Below are positions 11,498-24,800 of a DNA stretch of 64,000 nucleotides, piece by piece. The stretch spans positions 5,720,501-5,784,500 of the forward strand of contig NC_065917.1 of the NCBI RefSeq assembly GCF_905147045.1, read 5' to 3'. The position numbers were made by a program, and so were the translations under genes. This DNA comes from Nymphalis io (taxonomy: Eukaryota > Arthropoda > Insecta > Lepidoptera > Nymphalidae). How positions within the stretch are numbered: position 1 is the first letter of the stretch; each line of letters starts with the position of its first letter. Under the pieces are notes generated by a model. The model was given only the letters and a program-made list of their open reading frames with translations. It did no database searches and was not told where the DNA came from.

Positions 11498-11692
11498 GTT
11501 TCTTTGTGCAAGCGCTCATCGTATATTCTGGCAAACAGCAATTAGTATTGTTATGTTTCGGTTTAAAAAGTGAGTGAGACAGTGTAACTACAGACACAAG
11601 GGGCATAACATCTTAGTTCCCAAGGTGTGTGGCGCATTGGCGATCTAAGGAATGGTTAATATTTTTAACAGCGCCAAATTTTATGAGCGATA
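11498..11692 (+). repeat. SINE family B, 3'-truncated decayed copy
   Basis: Pieces: TTTGTGCAAGCGCTCATCG, TTCTGGCAAACAGCAATTAG, GTGTAACTACAGACACAAGG, GGCATAACATCTTAGTTCCC and GTGGCGCATTGGCGATCTAA. The A-rich end is missing. Confidence 0.65.
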
Positions 11693-11930
11693 GTGTCAGT
11701 AGATATATTATTTAAAAAAAAGTTTTTTTTTTTTATATTTTCATTCTATTCTATTCATGTATTCAAACATTCTGCGCGTTCGATTTAGACTATTAGATTA
11801 TATATTATTTAGAAATTATTAAAAAATTATCTACCAATTAATTTGTAATTTTTTTTAAACTAAGTTACAGTTCGCAATACCCCTCAATCATTTTTCCACA
11901 ATAATATATGTATATGTAACAAATTATACA

Positions 11931-12166
11931 GTAACAGCCTGTGATTGTCCCACAGCTGGGCTAAGGCCTCTCCTCTCCCTTTTGAGGAGAAGGTTTGGAG
12001 CTTATTCCACCACGCTGCTCCAATGCGGGTTGGTAGAATACACATATGGATAATAAATTAGACACATGCAGATTTCCTCACGACGTTTTCCTTCACTGTC
12101 AAGCACGAGATTAATTATAAACACAAATTGAGCAATTGAAAATTCAGTGGTGCTTGCCCGGGTTAT
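11931..12166 (-). repeat. SINE family A lacking its tRNA-like head
   Basis: Starts GTAACAGCCTGTGATTGTCC and runs through GGAGAAGGTTTGGAGCTTAT, CCACCACGCTGCTCCAATGC and CACGACGTTTTCCTTCACTG to GTGGTGCTTGCCCGGGTT. It stops there, at the B-box. Confidence 0.8.
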
Positions 12167-12860
12167 AATAAATTATAATTCAATGCAATTATAATTCAAT
12201 TACATATATATACTTACTAATATTATATTTTAGTGAGTTTGTTTGTTAGGCTTTCACGTCTTAAATAAACAAACGATCATCATAAAGTATTACATACACA
12301 TCGTAAGGTATACAAAAAACAGTACAGAATATCTAACAACAAACACACACACGCGGACAAAGCCGCAAACAGAAACTAGTGCAATAAAATGTATGTTCGT
12401 ATATTTGTTTGACATTAATATACTTCGACTTTAACGGAAAAGAATTAAAAATTATCACATATATGTATAGCTTCACGATGAAGGTTTTATATATTAACTT
12501 TATTATAACTCGTGTCTTTATATCGCTGCTTATTTACTTTATACACGATTCAAGTGAGTGTCATTATAATGAACTGGCTAATGGTTCTTCGCACGGATAG
12601 ATTAGAAGGAAGGTTGGAGTAGAAGTAGAATAAATATCATAACAATAAAACTTTGATAACTGTGACAAATTTCAAGTCAATCGGGCTCATAGTTTATGAG
12701 ATCTCGTGATGAGTGATATTTCGCTTATATAAATATATTATATATATTTTTAATAATAACAGAAGTTTTCTTTTGGCAAAAATATCTGCAGCCGAACTAA
12801 TAATAATAGTTTTATTTATCAAGCAACAATGACCCAAAATTAAAATATTAATAGTTTTTG
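12167..12860. repeat. Low-complexity DNA with repeat family E fragment
   Basis: AT-rich DNA. At about 12590-12760 it contains TGACAAATTTCAAGTCAATC, GGGCTCATAGTTTATGAGAT and GTGATGAGTGATATTTCGCT. The same block occurs on the opposite strand at 16060-16235 and in this orientation at 18405-18565, so it is an interspersed repeat (family E) of unknown class, possibly Helitron-related. Confidence 0.5.
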
Positions 12861-13130
12861 ACAAGCTGGTTGGCGTGGTTGGTAGATACTTGCCTTTCAC
12901 GCTGAAGGTTGCGGTTTCGATTCCCACCTAGATCAGACGCATGTTCATTGTGTGCATGAACATGTCTGTTTGTCCTGAGTCTGGGTGTAATTATCTATAT
13001 AAGTATGTATTTACAAAAGGAAAGTAGTATATGTAGTATATCAGTTGTCTGGTTTCCATAGCACAAGCTCTGCTTAATTTGAGATCAGATGGCCGCGTGT
13101 GAATAATGCCCTAGGATATTATTATTATTA
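12860..13130 (+). repeat. SINE family C, full length
   Basis: The tRNA-like head reads GACAAGCTGGTTGGCGTGG, TAGATACTTGCCTTTCACGC and GGTTTCGATTCCCACC. The body includes GAACATGTCTGTTTGTCCTG and GGTGTAATTATCTATATAAG, and the end is an ATT repeat. The internal A- and B-box positions mark the plus strand as the transcribed strand. Confidence 0.85.
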
Positions 13131-13630
13131 CATAACCAACAAATTAATAAAAGAAAAAAAAGTTACCGCCCTTGTGAGGGGTTGGTGATAAGTACACCAT
13201 GTTCTCATCTGTACCCCTAACGTGTATGCGAAATTTCATGACGCTAAGTTGAGAAGTTAAGACGTGAAAGCGTTACATACAAACAAACTATCGAATTCAT
13301 AATATCAGTTTTAGTTCGGTAACATCCGGTAACAACGGTACCCGTGTCTCATGGGGGTGGGACCGGGTTGTGTGGGATTCTTACCCACTAAAACCAGTTC
13401 GGTAACGTCCTTACCGAACATTTTAACTCAGTGTATCGACTATTAAGTTGCTAATGACTTAAATATACTTTTATGGAAAATTTCATGTTGTAATGTGTTA
13501 TTTGTCGACCTTGTACCGTGGTTCGGTGGATAGAGGCCGAGGATCGTAACGTAAGGTCGTGGATTGAATTCCTGACAGTGAAGTATTAAAGATAAAAAAG
13601 TTAATTAACATTCTAATAATAATGTATTCC

Positions 13631-13985
13631 AGACCGATTTCGGCAACGGCGGTCAATCTCAAGAGAGATTAGCCAACTGCGCAGTAGATATTATAGTGCA
13701 CTGTTGTGTGCGCAAACTCAGGTGCATTCTCTATTCCTCTCTCATAATCCGACGGGATGGCAATCCGACACGACCGGAAAGTGTCAGGCGCACGACCAAC
13801 GGCTTTAGGTACTTTCCGAGACGCGGGAGTGTACACACTCCCAACTTCCAGGCTTCGGGCTGCTATTGAGAATTTTCTAACAGAAAAACCCAATAACGTT
13901 GTACTGGCCCGACCTGGGAATAGAACCCAGGATCTCCGGGTCTGCGGTCTTACATTAAGCCACTTGACCAACGAGGCAGTCAATT
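13631..13985 (-). repeat. SINE family D, full length
   Basis: Plus-strand order: CCGATTTCGGCAACGGCGG, CTCAAGAGAGATTAGCCAAC, CTCATAATCCGACGGGATGG, CACGACCGGAAAGTGTCAGG, then TTGGCCCGACC-like sequence and TAGAACCCAGGATCTCCGGG ending CCAACGAGGCAGTC. Read on the minus strand, the last 70 bases are a tRNA-like head with box A (TGGTCAAGTGG) and box B (GGTTCTATTCC). This is the best reference copy of family D in the window. Confidence 0.85.
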
Positions 13986-14422
13986 ATTAACCAATCCAAT
14001 CGAAGGATGAAATGTAAACAAACATATTCCACGTGATTTGTCAATTTCTCGGCTGTATTATACACTACAAACAAGTCTTGATTAACAAATCGTTATTTAT
14101 AATACAACACTATTTCACTTAACTACTTATATATACTACTTTAATTTTACTTTTAAATTTCCGATCTAGACAAGCGGTAAGCCAAGTTCAAGCTAACAGA
14201 ATTGGCGTGCAGCACCGTGTGTAATCAGCATGTAGTCAGCCAAGTCAGACCTTAAGCTTCAATATAATATCCTAAGTTATAAGAAGAAATGACATTTGAA
14301 GTTGTTATAAAATATTTTATGTTGTTATAAATAAATTTCAGGACTAACCATTGAACTTGGCACCAGTTTAGATCTCACTTCTTTTGTCGTTGAAGTCAAC
14401 AACCAAGGCATATATCATAATA

Positions 14423-14693
14423 TTGTTCCCACCTGTTGGTAAGTGGTCACCAATGCCCACAGACATTGGCATTGTAAGAAATGTTAAGCATCGGTTAAAT
14501 CGCCAATGCGCCATCAACTTTGGGAACTATACTAAGATGTTATATCCCTTGTACCTGTAATTACACTGGCAATTACATTCACCCCTCAAACCGCAAAACA
14601 ACAATACCAAGTACTGCTGTTTTGCGGTAGAATATCTGATGAGTGGGTGGTACCTACCCAGACGAGCTTGCACAAAGCTGTACCGCCAGTACT
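14423..14693 (-). repeat. SINE family B, nearly full length
   Basis: From CACCTGTTGGTAAGTGGTCA through CATTGGCATTGTAAGAAATG, AATACCAAGTACTGCTGTTT and GATGAGTGGGTGGTACCTAC to AGCTTGCACAAAGCTGTACC. The CGCCTACC-side end is missing. Confidence 0.8.
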
Positions 14694-15029
14694 TTTAATA
14701 AGTAACTTTGATTTCATATCGAGGCTTAGTTCATAGACCATTCTACTAATAAACCCAGAGATATACTAACAAATAAAAAACTAATTATAACCTCAAAAAT
14801 AAAATACAATTAATGTTTTTTTACATAATTATTTATTAATATGATCATATTCCATGAAATTTTAATTAATCTATCATTTTAATTGTTACCGTGTCAACAA
14901 TCTGTTATGTAATGAGTTTTGATTTACTTCTTTGTGAAGTGATGACTAAGTTGGTATATTTTTTTTAATGTGATAATATTTTGCGAACTTTGTAACTGTT
15001 TGTCTTCCTAATAATAAATAAATAAATTG

Positions 15030-15085
15030 TCACTTTATCGCAATCGAATCGAAACGTAATTGTTGCTGTTCAACTGTTTCCCTAC
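15030..15085. repeat. MITE fragment beside a SINE
   Basis: AAATTGTCACTTTATCGCAA followed by TCGAATCGAAACGTAATTG matches one end of the MITE seen complete at 20058-20342. It is cut short by the family A SINE starting at about 15090. Confidence 0.6.
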
Positions 15086-15089
15086 AGTA

Positions 15090-15330
15090 CAGTAACAGCC
15101 TGTTAATGTCACACTGCTGGGCTAAGGTCTCCTCTCCCTTTTGAGGAGAAGATTTGGAGCTTATACGCTGCTCCAATGCGGATTGGTAAAATATACACGT
15201 GGCAGAATTTTAATGAAATTAGATACATGCAGGTTTCCTCACGATGTAAATTCAGTGGTGCTTGCCTGGGTTTGAACCCACGATCATCGGTTAAGGTTCA
15301 CGCGTTCTAACCATTCGGCCATCTCGGCTA
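15090..15330 (-). repeat. SINE family A, internally shortened
   Basis: Starts CAGTAACAGCCTGTTAATGT and ends CACGCGTTCTAACCATTCGG, CCATCTCGGC. About 50 bp after CTCACGATGT is missing compared with full copies. The tRNA-like head (minus strand) is intact in outline. Confidence 0.8.
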
Positions 15331-15519
15331 TTAACTTTATATATAACTGTTATCCTATTCTACTAAAACAACGATCCAGTTACACTTCTTTTGAAGTTAG
15401 ATGGTAATAGAATCAGAAATATATAACCTTTAATAATATTTATAAATATTTAGAATTGGTCCCCAGGTATCTATCTATGCAATTAAATTTTATATTACTA
15501 CATATTAAACAAAGCCCCC

Positions 15520-15806
15520 CGCCGCGTATGTCTGTCTGTCTGTGATAAACTCAAAAACTACCAAACGGAATCTCATACGGTTTTCACCAATGAATACAAT
15601 GTTTCGTGGAAAAGGTTTTCGTGTATAATTAATTAATGTTTTGTGTAAATTGACTGAAATATGACGTTGGTTGTTGAAGATATCGGAAAAAGTCATCCCA
15701 ACTGGGAGCTATACAGGCGTGCGCCGCGTAAACCAAAAGATTTATTATGTTATGTATAAACGATTTATGTAGACCATTGTTGCAAAGCCGGAACGGGTAG
15801 CTAGTA
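15520..15806 (+). mobile_element. Non-autonomous Helitron-like element
   Basis: Contains AAACTCAAAAACTACCAAAC, GGTTTTCACCAATG and GTGCGCCGCGTAAACCAAAA, and ends GCAAAGCCGGAACGGGTAG followed by CTAGT. A GC-rich short stem near a CTAG terminus followed by T is the usual 3' end of lepidopteran Helitrons. There is no coding capacity. It lies just upstream of the coding start of the complete yellow gene (15873). Related 3' ends occur at 20460-20614 and 16190-16235. Confidence 0.6.
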
Positions 15807-15872
15807 CATAGATAAAAGAGGATTTGAAATTTATTGTTTTTTTTTTTGTTACAGGCAAAGGAGTTCAACGAA

Positions 15873-18800
15873 ATGTCTTTCAAAATTGTATATATGTTTG
15901 TAATATTGTTTCTAACAAAATCGAGTTTACAACAGTCGAGACGACTTGGAAAGTTCAGAGAAGTATTCGCGTGGAAACAATTGACTTATAATATCAACGG
16001 GAATTTATGTGAGTAGTTCATTCAAATGTTAAAAATCTTTTTATATTTACATATATATATAAGCGAAATACTAATAACGAGATCTCCTAAACTATCCGCC
16101 CGATTGACTTGAAATTTGTCCCAGTTACTCCTTCCCCGACGTAGACGCTCACTAAGAACGGATTTTACGCAAATCTTATCCAAAGTATATTTTTCTTCTT
16201 ATGTACCCGTGCAAAGCCGGAATGATGAGCTAGTTTAATATAGGAGCGTTACACTTGCTTACTGATTGATTAATCTACCGGTTATGAAACATACACCTCA
16301 GACCTGATAACCGACGAAATCTTTATTATTCTCATGATAATATATTTAGGTGGCTGCCTCTGTAGTCTAGTGGCTAGATTGCCGTCCCATCGGATTATAA
16401 GAGCTAGGGTACAGAGAGTGCACCTGTGTTTGAGCACACACTTGTGCACTATAACATGTTCTGCGCAGTTGACTAATCTCTCTTGAGATTGTACGCCGTG
16501 GCCGGAATCTTTCTGGAGGACTTTATATATTTAGTTATTATAAAATAATATAATTATATTCTTTCATTTGAAATGGCCTTCTTGCAATAAACTAAAAGTC
16601 ATTAGTTTTGTAATATAATTCAAAACACAAGCGTTCAACGATTCCTTTAAATTTAACAAATGAATATTTTCGAACGTTTTCTGGGATCCTGTTGTAAAAG
16701 CGTTGTCCCATAAAATACTTACTAATGTGTAGTCTGGTAATATTAGTTATGCTTCCTTGTTCCTAGTATTAACAGTATATAACGCGCTTAGGCGTATGAC
16801 GGGGTCATTGCAGACTCACTGCCCTCTCGGTGTCCTCACTTAGCCGAGGTTCTGCCTCACAATTTCACTGAAATTCTGCCACACGTGTATTCCACCACGC
16901 GTTGGAGCAGCGTGATGGAATAAGCTCAAAACCTTCTCCTCAAAAGGGAAGAGGCCTTAGTCCACCAGTGGGACATTCACAGGCTGTTAATGTACTGATA
17001 ACAAAATGATTAATACGTATGTCATTAACTTGTTCGGATTAAAATTATATTTCATTAGAACTAGTCACGATTATCCATAATAAAAACATTCTAAGAAAAC
17101 ATCGTGACCTATTCATCCTTAAGCAAGATAAATCGTATTTGTAATGTCTACTTATCTCACGGCGTGAAATCGGTATCACGAACTAAATAAAATATATTAT
17201 AATTTATATATCTCGTTATGCACACACACCGTCTTCACTTCGCGCCAATTCCAATCAATATTTTATTTTCCCGCGCTCCGCGATACGTATCACTCGTGAT
17301 TACAGATAATATATACTACAGATAATATATATTTATATTATAAAATACTAATTAATTTTTTTTTTATAGAATAGGAAGGCGGACGAGCATATGGGCCACC
17401 TGATTGTAAGTGGTCACCAAACGCCCTTAGACATTGGCATTGTAAGAAATGTCAACCATCGCTTACATAGCCAATGCGCCACCAACCTTGGGAACTAAGA
17501 TTTTATGTCCCTTGTGCCTGTAATTACACTGGCTCACTCACCCTTCAAACCGGAACACAACAATATCAAGTATTGCTGTTTTGCGGTAGAATATCTGATG
17601 AGTGGGTGGTACCTAACCAGGCGAGCTTGCACAAAGCCCTACCACCGTTGAAATATATTATTGTTGATGTATAATGTATATACACCACAGTATTTATTTG
17701 TTCCGACCTTACACGAACTAAAACTATATTGAGATATTATTACGCTGACTATATTAAATTTTTATTAGTTATCGCCCATTGGTTGAATGTTGTTTTGTTG
17801 TTAAACATGTATTGGCGCGTCTTGGGCGAGACCAACTCGTATGCCTTGACGTCAAACGTCATAACACTCTTATACCACGTGCCTTATCCGCCTCTACTCT
17901 CTTGTGTGTGACGTATACTCAGATCCGGACGTAGAGATCCGAGGCCCCGTAGGCACTTTGACATTTAAAGTGGGCCTGGCTGCGTCATATGGAAGCGAGG
18001 TGCACTCTATTTCCTAACTCTCATAATCCGACGGGACGACAATCCGACACGACCGGAAAAAGTTCCGGCGTAGGGTTCAAGTGCTTTCCGAGGCACGGGA
18101 GTATACACACTACGAACTTCCAGACAATTAAATGGATAATAATATAGTATTGAGTCTGCCACAAGGCTACGTGTGAGTGAGGTCTTTACTTAGTGATAAA
18201 TAGTAACAATAAAACAATCTCTTCGAAAGAAAACAATCGACAATCGTTCTATAAGCACGCGGACTAAAGATGACTCACAACATCTAGTTTCCGACTTATA
18301 AAATTCAATAAATCCTTCTTGGACCACGGTGTTCGTTTCTATAATAAGATTCACAGTTATTTTTAACTTTGGCTATTGGCTTTAATATTATATAAATGAC
18401 TAAGTAATCTTCTCAGCTCAAAATGTATTTCGGATAGGATTCGCGCAAAATCCGTTCTCAGTGAGCGTCTACGTCGGGGAAGGAGTAGCTGTGACAAATT
18501 TCAAGTCAATCGAGCGGATGGTTTAGATCTCGTAATGAGTGGTATTTCGCTTATATATATTTAGATAAAAGGAGGCATGAAGTTAGAATTTCTTGATTTT
18601 CAAGAATTTAATTGGTTTGACTCAATTATTATATAAATTTTAGAAAGGTACCCGGGACCCTGGAGGAGGGACCCGGGTTATGTGGGATTATTACCTATTA
18701 TAACTATTGAGCCGTTTTCGCACGGTTCGCGGCCCCTCCGCTGCTGTGCCGCTCGTTGCTCAGTGGAGTAATCCTTAGGAAGCGAAGGTCACACCACCCA

Positions 18801-21800
18801 CAAACTCGCTAGTGCGTACGTTATTAGAAGCGATAAGGGGTTCTGAACTCAAGTTTATTAAATGCAATCATTATGTCAATAAGATGATATTTACACGCGA
18901 TACTTTTATGAAGGTTACCCTTATAAGAATGCCAAGCCAGCTATATTACGTAATTTGTTTTTATATGTAATTTTTTTAACATTTATAAGCCAGCGTTTGA
19001 CCGTTGACTTGCCTGATGTAAATCACCACGGTCTTGGATGTAGCACGCTTGTCTAAAAGAAACCTGTTAACCCTGAATTTGAAGACACCAACGTTGTACC
19101 TATCAGGAAATAGAGACTCAGGCAAAATATTCATATACAGTTTTGCAGTGCGAATGATAAATGTGGATTCGAAGCGCTTCATACGCAGGTGGGGCATTTA
19201 CACTGTGTACCTACGGCGCTTTGATCGCGTTTGGCCGTTCGATAGTAAAAGTCCGCCCCGGGCGGCACATTCTCCAAAATGTAGTTTATTCTAACAATTG
19301 ATTCTATTTTTAAAATTATGTTTTATATGCCAGTCCAATGTTAAAAGTTTCGGTGATTATTATTATATCATAAATAAAAATAAAAACTAATAATATGGTA
19401 CTTTAAAGTATTTTTTGTGAATACTAAAATAATATATCGTACTTTGTAACTTTTTGTTAACACTAAAATAAGTAACAAAAAATGCAACGCCATTTTTTTA
19501 TGTTCTTTGCATGCAATGATTAAAAAAAACATTTCAAGTTGACGTGGCGACTTCAGTTCCATATAATAAAGTTTTTTAACGGTCCAATATTAATGTACAT
19601 ACATATTATCGGTTTTATGTAAATTAATAAGTACCATTCTTTTTTGTAGTATTTATATCAAAAGTCTTATTTTAACGTTACACAATTCTTAGGCTGAATA
19701 TTTTGTTTCATTTGCATAATATATATTTTTATACTGTATTGGACGATGGGCATATATTTTCTTATTTGAATAAATTTTCATTTGCGACATCACATAATAC
19801 TTAGGCTGTATAATTTGTGTCATTTCATTTTTTTTTCTTTCATGGATGACAAATTCATATAGAATATGATAACATACACATTATACATCAAAACAACGCC
19901 ATTTGATATGGGAATAATTTTTCAAAATGGCGTATTATTAAATTCGAAACAAAAAATGTAAGTAATCATTATCTAGTGACATTACACGTTTCGACGATTA
20001 ATTGAAGTAGCCATATTGTCTAAATAATTAGACGAGGTCATAATGATAGATACAAGGAGCCAATTCTACTAACTTATAATGGGGTCGAATTCTACTAATT
20101 TATAACGAAGTCGATACGTTTCTGATTCAATTCCAATGCAACTTTGAATCATCTGTATTTATTCGAATCGGAACCGAATCGATCATATGTTAACATATAC
20201 CGTTATGTCAAAGTCAAACGTAATTGTTAACTTTTATGGCAATAGTCTATATTTAAATTAAAGAAAAGGAAAACGGAAGAAACGGCAACGATCACGCTTC
20301 GATTCGGTTGCGATAAAGTAACAATTTGTTAGTAGAATTGTTCCATGGTTACGATACGGGAGAGTTGTGCTAGAAGAATAAGGAAACCGTTACCATATTG
20401 AAAACAAATCCTCCGGCTTGCCGTCTTTCACAAATGAACCTAGTGATTCATGACAAAGGCTTGGGACTTTAGATGTTTAATTCATTACGGTTTGGGTATA
20501 TTGGCTGGCTGAATTATGATGATTGTTGAAGATGTCGGGAGCTTCACTGACGCGCGCCGCGTAAACCAATAGTTATATGTATTACGATATGCTTGGGTAG
20601 CTAGTAATGTAATAACGAAGCAAAGTTCATTAGAGCTACTCACATTGATTGATAAGTATAAGGTCCTCTCGACCGATTTCGGCTACAGCGGCCAATCTCA
20701 AGAGAGGTTAGCCAACTGCACAGGACATATTGAAGTGCACAAGTGTGTGCGCAAACACATGTGCACTTTCTATTCCCTAATTCTCATAATCCGATGGGAC
20801 GGCAATCCGACACGAAAGGAAAGAGTTCAGGCGCAGGGCCAACGGCTTGCTTTCCGACACACGCGAGTTTACACACTTCCAACTTTCACACCCCGGGCTG
20901 CGTCTAAGAATTTTCTGACAGAAAAGCCCATTTACTTTTTATTGGCCCGACTTGGGAATTGAACCCAGGATCTCCGGGTCAGTGGCTTCATATTAACCCA
21001 ATAGACCAAAAATCTGTCATGGGTGGGAATCGAACGCACAACCTTCCGCATGAAAGGCAAACTAGAATTAATAAAGCGTATGCTCATTTCAACTATTCTC
21101 AAAACCATAAAAAAATATTATATATTAAAATAAAACGTCAATTCTTTAGTCTAAACAGATTTTACAATGTCATATAATATCTATAAAGTTAAATTCATAA
21201 CATTTGTAAATGAGTAATGGATGAAACAAAGTAAGTACTGAGTCGTATTGAGTTCAATTATATTATATTCAAAAAAGCCGAGATGGCCCTGTGGTAAGAA
21301 CGCGTGAATCTTAAATGATGATCGTGGGTTCAAACCCGGGCAAGCACCACTGAATTTTCATGTGCTTAATTTGTGATTATAATTCATCTCGTGCTTTACG
21401 GTGAAGGAAAACATCGTGAGGAAACCTGCATGTGTCTAATTTCACTGAAGTTCTGCCACATGTGAATTCTATCAACCCGCATTGGAGCAGCGTGGTGGAA
21501 TAAGCTCCAAACCTTCTCCTCAAAAAGAGGAGAGGAGGCCTTTAGCCCAGCAGTGGGACATTCACAGGCTGTTACGGTATATTATATTCTAATAGTGGAG
21601 TCGAATTGAGCACGTCGAGTTGACAGGATATTTTATATGCGTATTTGGCGGTAAAATTATTACTCATTACATAATGAGTAATAATTTTACCGCCAAATAC
21701 GTGATTTTGAAGGTTAAGTGAGCCAGTGTGACTACAGGCACAAGGGACATAACATCTTAGTTCTCAAGGTTAGAGGCACCTTGGTGCTAAGAATTGGTTA

Positions 21801-24800
21801 ATAATTCTTACAGCGCCAATGCTACGGGCGATGATAACCTTTTATCAACATTATATAATGTACAATTATAAAGATTTGATAATTATAATTTACTGGTGGT
21901 AGGTCTCTGTGCAAGTTCCTCTGCGTAGATACCCCCTACTCATCTGATATTTTACCGCAAAACATCAGAACTTGGTTTTGTTGTATTCCAGTTTGAAGGG
22001 TAAGTGAGCCAGTGTAATTACAGGCACATGGAACATAACATAGTAGTTCCCAAAGTTGGTGGCGCATTGGCGATGTAAGCGATGGTTAAAATTTCTTACA
22101 ATGCCAATGTCTATGGGCATTGGTGACCACTTACTATCAGGTGGCCCATATGCTCGTCCGCCTACCTATTCCTAAATAATAAAAAAATAACTTATTTACA
22201 GTACTTCAAGATAGATTCGGTGACGTTGAAGATCGTCAGAAACGAGAAACTGACAAGATCGTTTTTCAGACTGACAAACAGGATGCTGGCGACAGGAATT
22301 GGAATCAACGTAAGGGTTGATAGAATTTTTCATATTTTATGTTTATTTATCGTAGATCTTTGTGTCAGCTTCCCTGAGCCATCCCTGATCCATTACAAGC
22401 CTCAATAGTTAGGCCAGATGTAGAGGGGTTACCTTAAAGATTAAAGGTACTGTCGGTATTTAGTGGGTCACTCGATCTGGAGTCCTACATAAACTATCAC
22501 ATATTGGGCATTATCCTGTGACAACACCAAATAAAAGGCTTTTTGTCAGCTTACATGGGAGTGCCATCAATTTATCAGTTTTTCTACAATCCAATGCCAA
22601 TGTATGTATCGTGCCGTTTCGAGTAAGCCAATGTAATTACAGGCACATGTAGTGGTTGGATCGATGGTTTTAGATTTTAACAGTATTAATATTTGACTAA
22701 ATTGACCAATTGCAATCTATACGTTCTTGTATATTATTATTATTAATCTGAGGTAATTATATGGATTCAATTATATTATGATTGAGGAAATTAACTTTTT
22801 TTTGAACTTGCAATTTAACAGAATATACAGTATATAACTGTATATGCTTAATAAATGTAATAAATTACATGTAGTTTAAGAATCACATCCACGTCTTTTG
22901 GATATTTCGACTGACCTTTTAATATCATTACAGCTCCAAAACATGCAACTGACAATACAACCACAGCGGAACCTAATAGTGAGTGTCATTTATTAACCAC
23001 GTAATAAACGGTAAAAATCCCACAGCTCGGCAACGGCTTCTGCTCTTGAGATATTAGAGCTTATTCCACCACGAAGGCGAAATTTCATTCAGACTGGCTT
23101 ATAATTCATCTATGGGCATTTGACGGTATTTTCTATGATTTCCGGAAATACAAGGACAAAAAGAACGTCAAAAATTAATTAATATAATTCAGCAATTACT
23201 TCGACGGCAATACATTCTTGTCATTTAACACTACAGACTTATTTTTTATTAAGATAAAATTAGCACTAGTGATCTGGATATCGGTCCTTCGAGGCGGAGT
23301 TTAGATATACTGTGTCAAAAAACAACAATGTAGTATTTTTAAAATCTTGATAATATTGTGGAAGGTGTCATATAAATTATTAATTTGTAATTACAAGTTG
23401 TCCTAATACCCAGGGAGCTGGTGATGATGTATAGAATCCTTAAACGAAAAGAACCGACACAGCATACTAAGATTCTGTATTAAAATGAGCATAAACATTA
23501 TAACTATAACAAAGTACAAGGAAAGCTCTACCAAGACATTTGTCTACATTCTGTTATCCATTTTAATTATCATGACTGAATACGATATAAATAATAATAT
23601 TGCTCGTTGGTCATTAATTTGATATCATGTAGTTAAAATATATTATTACATTACATTATTTTCAGGTGAAGTCGGAAGATTCTTTATTCAATACAATAAT
23701 TTGCCAATGGGCGTGGAAAGGGTCGGTGAGAGATTATTCATAACGGTACCAAGACGACGTTATGGTGAGCTGACTTTTGATCCACTTTTTAATTATTATT
23801 TTTTTTTTCTTTTTTATCCTGGGACATTAATCACACACGACCATCTGATCCCAAATTAAGCAGAGCTTGTACTATGGAAACCAGACAACTGATATACTAT
23901 AAAAACTACTTTTCTTTCGTAAATACATATTTATATAGATAATTACACCCAGACTCAGGACAAACAGATATGTTCATGCACACAAATATTTGTCCTGTGT
24001 CCTAACCGGCTCGTCGATTTTTGGTTTTTCTTCTATTTATATCTCCAAAGATGTGTTCTGTTTAAGTATCTTATATTTAATTAAATTTAATGTGTCTACA
24101 TTATTATTTCCAAGCAGCATCACAATGTAAGTTTCAGAATTAAAAAAATATAGAGAAATATATTCCTTCGCATTATTGGTCCTGACGAGTTTTTCATTGA
24201 CTCTGAATGTGTGCCAGTTGACTTCATTGAATATGATAATTGTCTTACCCTTAAAATTTTAACAGTAACAGTAACAGCCTGTAAATGTCCCACCGCTGAG
24301 CTAAGGCCTCCTCTCCCTTTTTGCGGAGAAGATTTGGAGCTTACTCCATCATGCTGCGCCAATGCGGATTGATGGAATACATATGTGGCAGAATTTCGAT
24401 GAAATTAGACACATGCAGGTTTCCTCGCGATATTTTCCTTCGCCGAAAAGTACGAGATGAATTATAAACAGAAATTAAGCACATGAAAATTCAAAGGATT
24501 CACGCGTTCTTACCACTGGGCCATTTCGACTATTTGTTAGTTTCACATTACTAATTTTAAGGCTATTAATTAAATATATTTGTTAACAAATCCTGCCAAT
24601 AGAACTTAAATTATTACAAAACACAAGCCTACTATTCATTCTCTATTACATACAGCTGTATATAGGAACTACCCAGGGAGATTTTTTAAAATTATTGGCT
24701 TGAAGCTTTTATTGCCCATTCGTCAACAATTGATTTTAATTAAATAAACATACAGAGTTTTAGTGAATATATTGCGCTTTCTATCGAAATGTCTCCGTCA

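Noticed and set aside
17474..17674. Recurring ORF starting MRHQPWELR (also near 3523, 26640, 47903)
   Set aside because: It is the same frame of SINE family B in every copy and has no existence outside the repeat.
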